Shown: piece by piece, positions 44,705-55,463 of the stretch
Layout of the letters: each line of letters opens with the position of its first letter
How positions within the stretch are numbered: position 1 is the stretch's first letter
NCBI GenBank assembly: GCA_008931825.1
Contig: QXVZ01001074.1
Location: 80,159-144,158, forward strand
DNA: 64,000 nt
Reading direction: 5' to 3'
From: Phallusia fumigata
Taxonomy: Eukaryota; Chordata; Ascidiacea; Phlebobranchia; Ascidiidae
The notes under the pieces: generated by a model
The model's input: the letters and a program-made list of their open reading frames with translations, nothing else
Told to the model about the DNA's origin: nothing
Database searches by the model: none
Position numbers and translations under genes: made by a program

Positions 44705-45638
44705 TGTGAAGTTGTTGCGTTGACTTTCGGATATACAAGCTATCTTAAAAACTCAAAACACTGGTTGCTGCGAGTATACACTTGCAGCGAAATGAATAAA
44801 TGAAGGGGAGAAATATATTGCGCTGTTCCTTCTGGATTCGGTGTACTTCTGCTTGTGACATTTAGCTGGATTATTTTGCAACAAACGCCATGCGCATTGC
44901 TAAATCCATTCAATGCTTGATTGTGTGGATTTGCACATGACAGGTCTGACGTTATCTTCACTGTGTCTTGGTTGATGTGAATTTTAATGAACAGCAGTAT
45001 GTCAGCAAAAGACGCTTTTTTGCGCTTTTCTGTGGTGTATCGCCGCGTAAAAAGCGTTTGTGTAAAAGTGGCTTAGCGAAGCAAATTCGTACGTTATTTA
45101 CAACTGACTTATTATTTTTTACTGAAATAGTTGTAGGAGTATACCAAACATGTAAACGGCCCGCTAAAACCTTTTAAGCCCAACACACAAGCCCCGAAAC
45201 AAACAGCCTAAAATGGTTTGCAATAATAAAACAACATCAAATTCAAACTACATCGCTAAATTTACCTTGAACGGTTAAAAAAACGTAACTAACAAGTGAT
45301 TGACAGACTACACAAAACAATATGACTCAATTATGCTTGCTTTGTCAGGAGGCAGGCGAGTGGCCTAAACAAAAATATTTTGGAGGGCGTCACCTTGTGA
45401 CACACCAATTTAATTTTTTTATGTCTCGTACTTGCATGTTGTATTGTGGTTTTATGCATGTTGCGTTGCGTTTTGCTCATTTGCTCAGGCAGGTTTGGCG
45501 TTTTTTATGCAACAGACTACTACAACTACCAATGCGTTGTTTGTACAAATCTTTGTTACAAAGACAAAAAAAATTGTGAATGCTGTTTAATTGTTTAAAC
45601 TTTATGTTCTTTTTTCTGTGAACCTATAAAGTTTTAAA
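44705..45638. promoter_or_regulatory. Region between divergent cyclase and TBCCD1 genes
   Basis: 934 bp between the start codons of the cyclase (-) and TBCCD1 (+). No coding region is recognised. It must contain both 5' ends; I see no specific element. Confidence 0.4.
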
Positions 45639-47345
45639 ATGGCTGAAGTAGAACTGTGGTTAAACCAAGATGTTTTTAACTTTGGTGTGGTTTATGCACA
45701 CGTAAAATTGTCTGTAACATACTTAAGAAAAGTTGTTACTTATGCAAAAAGCAAAGGAAAAGATGGTGGCTACCCTGAACTCAGCTGGAATATTTGGAAG
45801 CACATGGCTGTCAACAAAATGTTAATGGATGAAGATTTAGCTTGGGCATACTTTGAGATGTTTTATAGTTTGATGGATCTGACATCCAAACAACGCATAG
45901 AACTAGCAGAGTTACAGCACCAATGTGCTGAATCCAATAATCCTACTCTGTACAAGCAGAACATGCATGTCCCAACTCTACAGTTTGTTTTGTTTTTGTT
46001 TATTCAGCAAACCAACAAGTCATCATTACGAAGGTCACTTTTGGGAGATGAGTGGCCTGGTGCTAGTCCACGGTCATTTGAGGGCAGCAAGGGTGACGCA
46101 AACTCCAATGTGTTGAATGAACAAAAACATGTTCAGTTTGTCTTGTCTCATTTTTTGCAGATGCTTGAGATTTTATCTGAAATAAACAAAGACAATGATA
46201 CCTCTCTTCATTGTGATGTGGTAAAGGCACTTGGATTCATAATAAGGGGAAGAATTTTGGGCCAAAGTAATATCCTTTCTTTGTTTGACATTGCTGTTCG
46301 CCACAGAGTTCAGGCAAAATCTGGTTATCAGAAAAATGAAGGCTGTTTTGCTGTCCGGAACTTTGAAGCCTGGGTTAGATCATCCCTGTCTGACAACCCC
46401 TATGGTGTTGTTAGTTGCTCAACCAATGGTTTTTCATTAAAATGGTCAAAATCTATGCCAGATTCAAGAAAAAAGGCACGAGTTTTGACAAATGCCTATT
46501 ATGCTCCAAAAAATAGTAAGCTGCTGTTCTTTACCCAATGTTCAAATCAGACGATAGCAAGACAATCAGAAATACTTGAAGGAAGCTATGTTAAACTTCA
46601 TCGATGTCATGATACTCACTTTTATTTATTATCGCCACTAAGATGTGTTACAATTGAAAAATGCACCGGATCTACATTTGTGTTGGGACCAGTGGCTGTT
46701 GCTGTTCGAATTGTGGGTTGCACAAATATTACATTAATTGCTCCATGCAGATCTGTATTAGTATCAGGATCTTCCGAAGTTGTGCTTTATGTCACCACAC
46801 CTACACAGCCAATACTTTTCAGTGACAACAACACTTTATCTAGTCAGCCCATCACACTTGCTCCCTATAATACATTTTATCCTGAACTTGAAAGTCATCT
46901 TGCTTCTGTTGGTCTGACCGTTTCGCCTCAAACGGATCAATGGAATAGCCCAGTGTGTGTTGGGAATATGTCCAACTCATCTTTGAGTCAATCTAGGCTT
47001 AGCAACTCATTTAAAGGAGCAGGGGACATGACTGATATGCAAGCTCTGTTTAAGATTATGAAACCATCAGATTTCTATTTGTTTACCATTCCTTTTAAGG
47101 CAAATCCAAACTCAGTGGACTGTACGACTAGTGAAATTCCTGGTGGTTTACCACATGAGTATGCACAGGCTGTCAAGGGAAAACAAAGAGCAACTGAAAG
47201 ATGGAAGCGTGCTGTCAAGGAATCCTCAATGACCAAGGATGAAAGGAAGCAATTTCAAACCCTTGTTGAAGAACAATTTAAAAAATGGGTAGTTGAAACC
47301 GGCAACCAAAGACAATTAGATGACCTTGGAAAAAAGAGTCTTTAA
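45639..47345 (+). CDS. TBCCD1: TBCC domain-containing protein 1
   Basis: Intronless frame of 568 residues (human 557). TBCCD1 is a centrosome and basal-body protein related to tubulin cofactor C and RP2; in animals it is needed for centrosome position and Golgi organisation. The N-terminal half is helical (ELSWNIWKHMAVNKML, WAYFEMFYSLMD). The C-CAP/TBCC beta-helix occupies about residues 300-435, with repeating strands such as YVKLHRCHDTHFYLLSPL, VTIEKCTGSTFVLGPVAVAV and GCTNITLIAPCRSVLVSG. LAPYNTFYPELESHL follows, and the tail holds a Lys/Arg/Glu-rich helix. The arginine-finger residue of cofactor C was not verified. RUSF1 starts only 190 bp downstream. Confidence 0.96.
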   Translation: MAEVELWLNQDVFNFGVVYAHVKLSVTYLRKVVTYAKSKGKDGGYPELSWNIWKHMAVNKMLMDEDLAWAYFEMFYSLMDLTSKQRIELAELQHQCAESNNPTLYKQNMHVPTLQFVLFLFIQQTNKSSLRRSLLGDEWPGASPRSFEGSKGDANSNVLNEQKHVQFVLSHFLQMLEILSEINKDNDTSLHCDVVKALGFIIRGRILGQSNILSLFDIAVRHRVQAKSGYQKNEGCFAVRNFEAWVRSSLSDNPYGVVSCSTNGFSLKWSKSMPDSRKKARVLTNAYYAPKNSKLLFFTQCSNQTIARQSEILEGSYVKLHRCHDTHFYLLSPLRCVTIEKCTGSTFVLGPVAVAVRIVGCTNITLIAPCRSVLVSGSSEVVLYVTTPTQPILFSDNNTLSSQPITLAPYNTFYPELESHLASVGLTVSPQTDQWNSPVCVGNMSNSSLSQSRLSNSFKGAGDMTDMQALFKIMKPSDFYLFTIPFKANPNSVDCTTSEIPGGLPHEYAQAVKGKQRATERWKRAVKESSMTKDERKQFQTLVEEQFKKWVVETGNQRQLDDLGKKSL

Positions 47346-47535
47346 TGTAATGTGGTACGAAAATACTGTTTGAAGTATCACTTTGTTTGGGTTGTTGTTC
47401 TTTTATATTGTTGGAATATCACATTTAAATATCCATTAAATATATTTAACTGCAATAGCACGTATTTGCTTCTGTATTTGTTATTATTCTGTTTCAATCG
47501 AAAAACATTATATTTTTGCAGACATATTTATAATA
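47346..47535 (+). promoter_or_regulatory. Short TBCCD1-RUSF1 spacer with acceptor-like site
   Basis: 190 bp separate the TBCCD1 stop from the RUSF1 ATG. A good 3' splice-site sequence, tatatttttgcag, ends at 47521, 14 bp before that ATG, and I find no matching GTAAG-type donor in the spacer. This fits spliced-leader trans-splicing of a downstream cistron, but it could also be an ordinary 5' UTR intron. Confidence 0.45.
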
Positions 47536-50500
47536 ATGTATGTTTTGGAGTATTATGGGACCCCAAATGCAGGTGAATTGTATGAGTACAATGAAAATAA
47601 AACCAACAACTTCATGCAGCAAATCAAAAACAATACGAAGAAATTCAATTTCCTGCTCTTCCTTAAGGTACAGACAATATTTGAGACAACTTTTCTTATG
47701 TTACATAAGAAATCTTCATATCCTTTAGGCAGTGTTTTTGCCCCAAGGATATCCAGAGAGTGTAAGCAAGGACTACATGCAATATCAGGTATGTTGGTTC
47801 ATTACTTCTAGTTGATAGAATACTTGTGTCATGGTAACGATTACAAATTGTGTAATTCCTAGATTTGGGACACAGTTCAAGCATTTTGCAGCAGCATTAC
47901 TGGGACATTAGCTACACATGCTGTTTTAAAAGGCAGTGGAGTTGGTGATGAATCTGCAACAGTTGTAGCAGCTACTATGACATGGTTATTAAAAGGTATA
48001 ATATCAACTTCTTTGCCATGTTTGTATCCGTACATTGGTCCCTGTCACACATTTCCACTTTTTTGACCCCCTGCGTTACCCCTTAAACTGACTTAAACTC
48101 CTAAAAAATCGTCAAACAGGCAGAAGTGTGCTAGGTTTCAAAGCAATGACTGAATTGAATTTGTCAGTTTGTAGATTTGATCAATGTAATTGTACTAATT
48201 GTTTTATTTAATCCTAAAAAATTTAGAGGACCCAATGTGCAAGAATAAAATTTTTGCCCTTTCTTAAGTTACCCCTATAGTCACAAACTAGTAAAACATT
48301 TTTTGCTTGCAAGAATCACTACAAGTTACAGCTTTCTTTGCATGGTTAGAGTCGTTAAAACAAATGAAGTAAATTCAGATGGTAGACTGTTCATCTAAGT
48401 TAAAACAGATGGTAATGTCAATCATTGTGACTTGTCACTGGCCTGATGATAACAAAGCCCTATAGTGGTTGTCGTGGTATTACCTCCTAAAACAGTTTTT
48501 TAAAGTAGATCTGAATGACATGAAAATTGAAAGAAAATTTGACTTGAGGGTTGTCATGGTTAACTTGGCTGGTTAGCCCCAGCTGTTAACCCATTGGCCC
48601 CAAAAGTTATGTGATTAAACAATGTCTAAATTAAATGAAAGTAAAACAGCTTGTAAAGCATGCCAATTTGTTTNACTTGTCACTGGCCTGATGATAACAT
48701 AGCCCTATAGTGGTTGTCGTGGTATTACCTCCTAAAACAGTTTTTTTAAAGTAGATCTGAATGACATGAAAATTGAAAGAAAATTTGACTTGAGGGTTGT
48801 CATGGTTAACTTGGCTGGTTAGCCCCAGCTGTTACCCCATTGGCCCCTAATATAAGTTATGTGATTAAACAATGTCTAAATTAAATGAAATTAAAACAGC
48901 TTGTAAAGCATGCCAATTTGTTTATTTGACTCCATAGACCCCAAAATGGATTTAAATTGTTAAACATTGTCAGAACTGGATGGAATTTGGATAGTTTTTA
49001 GAACATAGCACTGTGATATTTTAATTGCAGTATCTAGCCCAGCAGTTGACATGCAAGCCCCATAAAGTGTACAAATAGATTAGGCTGTACTTAGTCCTCG
49101 ATATTGTTATTGTTAACGCCAAATATTTTATTCAAACACATTGTATGAAATGTGTTTAAAGTATCTGCTACAGTATGGCATGTATCCAGGTAAATTCATA
49201 ATCTACAACTGTGTAAGCGTGAAGGCCCATGTGTTTCTGCATGCACAAGTATCATGCTATAAATGGTTTGGGTAGCTATAGCACTGAACAAAAAACAATG
49301 TAGTCAGTATTTATCCGTTTTTGAACTGAGTTGTAATGTATGTGAAATGACAATATGGTGAAATCCATTCTTATAGGTTAATTTTGCAGATGGAACTGGA
49401 ATGGTTGGGAGAATTGCATTCGCTTACTTTTATGGGTGAGGTGTATTTTTGCTACTTTTATTGTTGATTTCACTCTAGGTCAATAAACTAAGATTGCATT
49501 TTTGTCTAGCACCAGTCTGGATGCCAATGCGAAGCAGTGGAGGCTGTTCGCTGACATACTAAATGACTGTGCTATCTGCATACAACTGTTTGCTCCAATG
49601 TTGCCTAAAGTCTACTTTACATCTATTATGTGTGCTGCAGGTTTTTTTCTGGCATGCTTTTTATCATTTTCCAGCTTGTCTGGCAACTAATCAGACAATA
49701 TCTTTGTTGAGGTTTGGCCTTTTCGTTGGTGGGAGTCGCTGGCGGTTGCACAAGAGCAGCATTAACTATGCACCAAGCCAAAAGAAACAATATGGCCGAT
49801 GTGTCAGCTAAAGATGGTTCACAGGTATGGATGATGACAGCCTAGTTTAAAGTATTTGTTTAATAATAACGCCAGTTCAACAATTTATCATTAGGAAACC
49901 TTGGTAAACTTGTGTGCCTTAATAACCAGCTTGGCCATCACCCCTCTTCTTGCAAGCAACCTTTTACTGACTTGGACTTTGTTCGTCATCTTTACTGTGC
50001 TACATATCTATGCCAACTATCAGGCCGTCTCTAGTGTTGTCATGGAAACATTCAACAGACATCGATTTGACAAAGCAGTTGTCCACTTTGTTGCCCACAA
50101 ACCATTAAATCCAGCAGATGCCAACAAATCTGAGCCATTGTTTAAAGTAAAAAGTTATCAGTGGTTACAGTTGGGCTGCAAGTTGGAAGATTTGAAAGTG
50201 AATGCAAAAGAGCTTGAAGATCTTTTGATAAAATGTAAAACGAACAATCAAAGATTTATAACACAACTTAACAAAGGTTTGTTAAATAAATAAACATTAT
50301 CTTATTTACTCTAAATTTTACCCCTCACTGCAGGAGTTGTTTATGTTGCAATAGAAGATAAAGCAACATCAGCAGACATTTTGGAGGCTTGTTTTTATGC
50401 TTTTATGCTTCAAAAAAATATTCCCAGCACTGCTGAAGGTTAGTACATTTACACTATGCGACAAACTAAACCTTTCAATAAATGTTGATGTTTCAATTAA

Positions 50501-50637
50501 ATACAGATGGAAATTTTTTTTTAAATGACATGAAGTCAATTGGTTGGGATTTGACAAAGCACCAAATGTGTGTTGATGAATGGAGGTGGTCCCAAGATGA
50601 ATCTTTAAGGATTCGCACAAAAAACAGATTTATCTAG
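47536..50637 (+). CDS. RUSF1: RUS family member 1 (DUF647 protein)
   Basis: Nine exons: 47536-47667, 47729-47788, 47863-47995, 49390-49435, 49510-49640, 49712-49824, 49895-50276, 50334-50438 and 50507-50637. All phases agree, giving 410 residues (human C16orf58/RUSF1 468). Landmarks follow the family in order: AVFLPQGYPESVS, YQIWDTVQAFCSS, DGTGMVGRIAFAYFYG, LDANAKQWRLFADILND, GGCTRAALTMHQAKRNNMAD, VLHIYANYQAV and DLTKHQMCVDEWRW. Hydrophobic stretches in the middle suggest membrane association. In plants RUS1/2 act in root UV-B sensing; the animal function is unclear. The first exon (44 residues) is the least conserved and rests on frame and phase. Intron 3 (about 1.4 kb) contains a duplicated segment around an N. 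Confidence 0.94.
48430..48673 (+). repeat. Copy 1 of a 244-bp direct duplication
   Basis: Matches 48675-48923 with a few substitutions and small indels. The copies meet at the N at 48674, within RUSF1 intron 3, so the protein is unaffected. Confidence 0.92.
48675..48923 (+). repeat. Copy 2 of the 244-bp duplication
   Basis: Second copy of 48430-48673, continuing into unique intron sequence. Confidence 0.92.
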
Positions 50638-51267
50638 TCCACTATCCACCTGTGACTGCAAACACATAAATATATATGCTTGTTTACAGTGATGATGAAA
50701 CTATTGTGTCTGTTTATATGTACCAAAAGGGTTACCATACATGTCATACTGTTTATTTATTGCCTTTTTCCTTTTATTTAGTAATCTATTGTATAAATAT
50801 TAAATCTGTTGTTGACCAATTTCTGGTGATATTAATTGTGTAGAATGGGGGTCACTTTAGAAATCACATTTTATCCCATTTATTTTAAAAAATTGAAATT
50901 TAATAAAACTGTAATTTTTTAGAATATCTGGTATTTTTTATTGCTTTTCAGTTTCGATGACTACAAGTTTTTGAAACACTAAGTTTAAAAAATAATTGTG
51001 TTGTTGGTATTTGTAGTTTGGTGAGTTTGTACAATGAGAATTTTTTATGTTGGATTCTATAATGCAATGCATTTTACAAATGTGCCAAATTTAGCTACAT
51101 TCCAATGAAAACAAACATGTTTTTATGTTTGCAGGTTTAGGAAAAAACAATGGTTTGTTAATAAAAATTGTGCTTTTGTGCTGATTCATGCTGTTCTTGA
51201 AAAGGTTAGTAGTTAACAAATCAGAGAATTTAATAAATTATGAAGTTTAAAACAATTTTTGTCACAG
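50638..51267 (+). other. Spacer between RUSF1 and PEX1
   Basis: AT-rich, with an AATAAA at 50902 that could end RUSF1 transcripts. An acceptor-like tttttgtcacag ends at 51267, directly before the PEX1 ATG. Possible donors (gtgagt near 51021, gttagt near 51206) would allow a cis-spliced 5' UTR intron; trans-splicing is the alternative. Confidence 0.45.
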
Positions 51268-54200
51268 ATGAAAGTTACAGCGGAGGTAAAGTTTTCCTCT
51301 GTTAAAAACTGCCTTGCACATGTTTCTCCAAAATTGTTGTCAACAGTAAATCAGCAAAAATCAGCCAATGAGATTATTGTTGCAAAGCTGGTATCTACAG
51401 AGGGGAGCTCCTATTTCAGTTTGGTTCCATTTGTTGGAGAGGGACAACCAAATGAACTACGGATAAATGGTTTGTATGCAAACAAACTTTCCATAAAAAA
51501 TGGCTGTAGCGTGTTGTTGGAAAACCTACAGAATGTACCAGTGTGTGTAAGTGCCTGGATTGAACCAATGACAACTGATGATTGGGAAATTTTAGAGCTT
51601 CATGCCAAAGAGGTTGAAATGCATCTACTGGATCAGTTGAGGATTATTTGGCCAGGACAGGTGTTTCCGTTGTGGGTGGATAAGAATGTTTGTATCTACA
51701 TGAAGGTGGTAAAAACTGAACCCGTGACAGAGTGTACAACACTAATGCACTTGTCTGGGTTAATAATTGAACCCAAGGTTAAGGGAACCCCACACAAAAC
51801 ACTTACACATACAGAACCAAAATCAGGGGCAAGATTACCTTCAACTGAAGTTCAGAACATTGAATCACTGCAACAAAACACTGAAATAGTCCATAACCCA
51901 AATGAGGAAAGTGGTGGATATTTGATTCGTTTCAAGATATTTTGTAGACTGTATGATGCAGTCAAGTTTATAGTCATGTTCATTTGGAAACAGTTGCTTC
52001 CAAATATTTACGCCCATTTAAAATCCTTAATATTTCCAAATGCAAATAATGATCTTTCCATAGAATATACTTCTGGAAAACTAAACATCCAAAATTTGAA
52101 AAAGAACATGGACTCCCTACCCCACAACTTTGATATTGTGATGCGGGTTGAACCATTTGACCACATAGATCCAACCATCTCAACCAGTTTTATTTGCAAC
52201 CAGACCAATACTGTATTTTTGCATTTGTCTGATACACGTCCAGACACAGATGCAGTTTTGTATTTGGTGCTCCTCACAAAGTTGATGTCACCGAGTGAAA
52301 AATTGGAAGTTGAAAGTAAAAATGGTCAACAGAAGGGAAAGCTGCCTGACCAAATCAGAGAAAATGAAACTAATGTAGCCCATCCTAGTTGTGTTGTTAG
52401 AATGTATGTTCACCCTCAAAGCAATTTTGCCATGTCATGTGACATTTCAAGTTTGCACCATCTTAAGGTTCCTCACTGCCTCCGCAAGCAAATGAAAATT
52501 GGTAATTGCTCAAAGGTTCGTTTGACAAAGGTGAACAGCCATCCATTTCTGTGTGATGACATACATACTTTGGAATTTGAAGTAAATACATGCTCCGAGG
52601 ACTTAACTCAGAGTGACATAAAAGATGTAACACATTGGTTCAGGCAGTGGATTGACGGTGTTTGTGATGTTGACAACCCCCTTCCAATATCTGTCGGAAC
52701 AATCCTGTGTTTTCCAACATTTTCATTTCCTGAAGGTGGAAAAGAAATTAAAAACAACTTAGAAGTTGTTATTGCTGACATTCTGACTAAAACTTCAGAC
52801 AAAAATGAGAAAATTGTCAACAAATCAACCTATCTTTTGTGTTCTGATGACTTGCTAAAAATCAAACTTAACTTTGCTCTGGTGAAACCACAAAATTTTG
52901 ATGTGGACCCTGCAGTTCCAAGTGAAAGCTTTTTACTGCACTGCAGTGGCATGGAAGCACATGTAGCAAATTTAAACCATTGCCTCGAACTTGCAATGAA
53001 ATCTCGCCCAATCGCTGCCACACTCTCCAGCAACATGTCCCAGTCATCAGTTGTTCTTGTAACAGGCTCTAAGGGTACTGGCAAAACTACTCTATGCAAT
53101 GCTGCTCTACAACAGTTTAGCACAGACCCTTCTGTATATGCCTACACCACTGTTGTAAACTGCAGCAAGCTGTCTGGTAAAAAGCCTGAAAATATTAGAA
53201 GGAAATTGGATGGTATTGTGTCAGAGCTGCTGTGGAAGCAACCTTCAATTTTATTTCTTGATGATTTGGATCATTTGACTCCTAAGTCATCTGATGAGGA
53301 TAAAACACCAGATGCTATCTATTCTATGCATGTGGCTTGCTTGATTAAGCGAAGCATAAAAGCACTGTTTTGTTCAGGTGAATCAAAACCAAACAAAGTT
53401 GCTGTATTGGTTACTAGCAGAGGTAAAACCAGCCTCCATCCTTTGTTGACATGTGTCGCAGAGCATCTTTTTGTGAAGCACATTCACATTGATCTACCCA
53501 ACAAAACACAACGCAACAAAATATTGTCTTCTATAATAGAAACTTCAACAGACTTTAGTTGTCCTCCAAGCTTGGACAATATTGTTGAACGAACTGAGGG
53601 CTTCGCTGCAGCAGATTTAGTTAAAGTTGTAAAACGATGCTGCCACTTAGCTGAAGTGAAGTTGCCTGACTACAGAAACCAAGATTTAGAGAAAGCCTTA
53701 ACCGTGGAAGTCCTAATGGAATCATTACACAACTTTGTTCCATTGTCCCTACAAAATGCTAAATTGCATAAACCATCACCTCTTACTTGGGACAACGTCG
53801 GTGGATTACATTCAGTTAAACAGAGTCTTATGGAGCAGCTTGTCTGGCCATTAAAATACCAGCATATATTCGATCAAGTGGGATTTCAAGCACAGACAGG
53901 TATACTGCTGTTTGGTCCACCTGGATGTGGAAAAACGCTAGTTGCTGGGGTAGTTGCAAACGAATGCGGACTTAATTTTATTTCAGTCAAAGGACCAGAA
54001 CTGTTGAGCAAGTACATCGGTGCAAGCGAGGCGGCTGTCCGCGAATTGTTTTCGCGGGCAAGAGCGGCTGCCCCTTGTGTTCTGTTCTTTGACGAGTTTG
54101 ACTCTCTTGCTCCACCGCGCGGTCACGATAGCACTGGTGTGACCGACCGAGTTGTCAACCAGTTGCTTACTCATTTGGATGGCGTTGAACCGCTAGTGGG

Positions 54201-55158
54201 TGTCACTGTAATGGCTGCTTCTAGTCGCCCAGATCTTTTGGATCAGGCATTGCTGCGTCCAGGACGTTTGGATAATCTCCTTTACTGCCCTCTACCGACA
54301 GAAGCCGAAAGGCTGGAAATACTGAGGTCGTTAAGCGCGCATTTACCGTTACATCATGGTGTCGACTTGTGTCAATTATCCAAACGTTGCGATCACTTTA
54401 GCGGGGCCGATTTAAAAGCGCTCTTGTACAATGCACAGCTTGAAGCAGTGCATGAGGTTTGCCAGGTCACCGAAAATGATCTAACCTCTACCGAAGGAAG
54501 TTTGCTCGCTGAATTTCAGCTTTACTCGTCGTCTCCTACATTATCGTCAACCAGCACCGTTGGCTTGGAGTTGGACGAAATCACTCAATTCAATGGTCTT
54601 GTGGCGCCTCTTAAAACGGAGCAGGATCCGCTGTCTTTGCCGCTGTCAAACGAATCAGTGGCGGATTTAAAGCAGACCGCGGTACAGCTTATCGAATCTA
54701 TAAGGGAAGTCAACATGAATCCAAGTCATTCCCAGTTGCAGTATGACGTCGAGGACTATCAGATATGTTTTGATGAAACGCTTTGTACAGGAGTTGCTAG
54801 TACATCCAATCCAAGAGCAGAGACTTCAGGTCAAAGTTCTGGTGACATTGCATACTATCCATCCTTGCACAGCGGCCGTTGTAGCGAGGTTCCCGCAGAT
54901 ATAACAAAATCAGTCAAGACCGTATGCAATACATTCGGTGATACTGACACTGATAACCCAGTCGAAAACAGCAACCCCACGCTTGTAATAACCCAGCATC
55001 ATGTTGAGAATGCTTTGGTTTCCACACGGCCATCACTTACAGCAGTTGAACGCGCCAAATTTGAACGGTTGTATGCCAGTTTTGTACGTTCACGTGACAA
55101 AGGCCGTTTTGATAAGCCGGATTACTACCAAGGCAAACAGCGGGCAACCTTGTCTTAA
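51268..55158 (+). CDS. PEX1: Peroxisome biogenesis factor 1 (AAA ATPase)
   Basis: Intronless coding region of 1296 residues (human 1283). With PEX6, PEX1 forms the hexameric motor that extracts ubiquitinated PEX5 from the peroxisome membrane. The N-terminal PEX1 domains span about residues 1-170. D1 has a P-loop GSKGTGKTT near residue 600 and a Walker B-like FLDDLD. D2 has WDNVGGLHSVKQ, P-loop GPPGCGKT near 881, KGPELLSKYIGASE, Walker B VLFFDEFDSLAPPRG near 937, DRVVNQLLTHLDGVE and SRPDLLDQALLRPGRLDN. GADLKALLYNAQLEAVHE follows, then a long Ser/Thr-rich C-terminal region. I start at the ATG at 51268; the frame extends upstream only to a TTG and into a probable splice acceptor. The P-loop Cys replaces the usual Thr of the family. 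Confidence 0.97.
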   Translation: MKVTAEVKFSSVKNCLAHVSPKLLSTVNQQKSANEIIVAKLVSTEGSSYFSLVPFVGEGQPNELRINGLYANKLSIKNGCSVLLENLQNVPVCVSAWIEPMTTDDWEILELHAKEVEMHLLDQLRIIWPGQVFPLWVDKNVCIYMKVVKTEPVTECTTLMHLSGLIIEPKVKGTPHKTLTHTEPKSGARLPSTEVQNIESLQQNTEIVHNPNEESGGYLIRFKIFCRLYDAVKFIVMFIWKQLLPNIYAHLKSLIFPNANNDLSIEYTSGKLNIQNLKKNMDSLPHNFDIVMRVEPFDHIDPTISTSFICNQTNTVFLHLSDTRPDTDAVLYLVLLTKLMSPSEKLEVESKNGQQKGKLPDQIRENETNVAHPSCVVRMYVHPQSNFAMSCDISSLHHLKVPHCLRKQMKIGNCSKVRLTKVNSHPFLCDDIHTLEFEVNTCSEDLTQSDIKDVTHWFRQWIDGVCDVDNPLPISVGTILCFPTFSFPEGGKEIKNNLEVVIADILTKTSDKNEKIVNKSTYLLCSDDLLKIKLNFALVKPQNFDVDPAVPSESFLLHCSGMEAHVANLNHCLELAMKSRPIAATLSSNMSQSSVVLVTGSKGTGKTTLCNAALQQFSTDPSVYAYTTVVNCSKLSGKKPENIRRKLDGIVSELLWKQPSILFLDDLDHLTPKSSDEDKTPDAIYSMHVACLIKRSIKALFCSGESKPNKVAVLVTSRGKTSLHPLLTCVAEHLFVKHIHIDLPNKTQRNKILSSIIETSTDFSCPPSLDNIVERTEGFAAADLVKVVKRCCHLAEVKLPDYRNQDLEKALTVEVLMESLHNFVPLSLQNAKLHKPSPLTWDNVGGLHSVKQSLMEQLVWPLKYQHIFDQVGFQAQTGILLFGPPGCGKTLVAGVVANECGLNFISVKGPELLSKYIGASEAAVRELFSRARAAAPCVLFFDEFDSLAPPRGHDSTGVTDRVVNQLLTHLDGVEPLVGVTVMAASSRPDLLDQALLRPGRLDNLLYCPLPTEAERLEILRSLSAHLPLHHGVDLCQLSKRCDHFSGADLKALLYNAQLEAVHEVCQVTENDLTSTEGSLLAEFQLYSSSPTLSSTSTVGLELDEITQFNGLVAPLKTEQDPLSLPLSNESVADLKQTAVQLIESIREVNMNPSHSQLQYDVEDYQICFDETLCTGVASTSNPRAETSGQSSGDIAYYPSLHSGRCSEVPADITKSVKTVCNTFGDTDTDNPVENSNPTLVITQHHVENALVSTRPSLTAVERAKFERLYASFVRSRDKGRFDKPDYYQGKQRATLS

Positions 55159-55463
55159 AATACACGCGCTCGTAACTGTTATTTATGCACAATTCCGAAT
55201 GATCGTTATGTTGCAATGTTATGTGTTACCGTAAAATCTCAATAGCTGTGATTTAAATAGCTGCCTTTTCATTGCTGTTGTTTCGTTTGCTATCTCAAGT
55301 GGAGAAGACAGTTGAATGTGTTCCAATTATTATAAGGGTCTTGTATTAATGCTCCTTTATTTTGATATATTCCGTCCTGAAAGTCAATTTGGTGAAGCGT
55401 GTTTCGATTCATTTATAGGCGTAGCCTAAGTGACATGCTGGCTACGCCACTGTCCGATATTTT
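55159..55463. other. Spacer between PEX1 and the ASPHD gene
   Basis: 305 bp with no coding signal. It contains a perfect 9-bp inverted repeat, GGCGTAGCC (55418-55426) and GGCTACGCC (55440-55448), with a 13-nt loop. Confidence 0.6.

Noticed and set aside
51259-51267. Upstream TTG start extending PEX1 by three codons
   Set aside because: TTG starts are not expected here and the segment is the end of a probable splice acceptor; the ATG at 51268 matches the family start.
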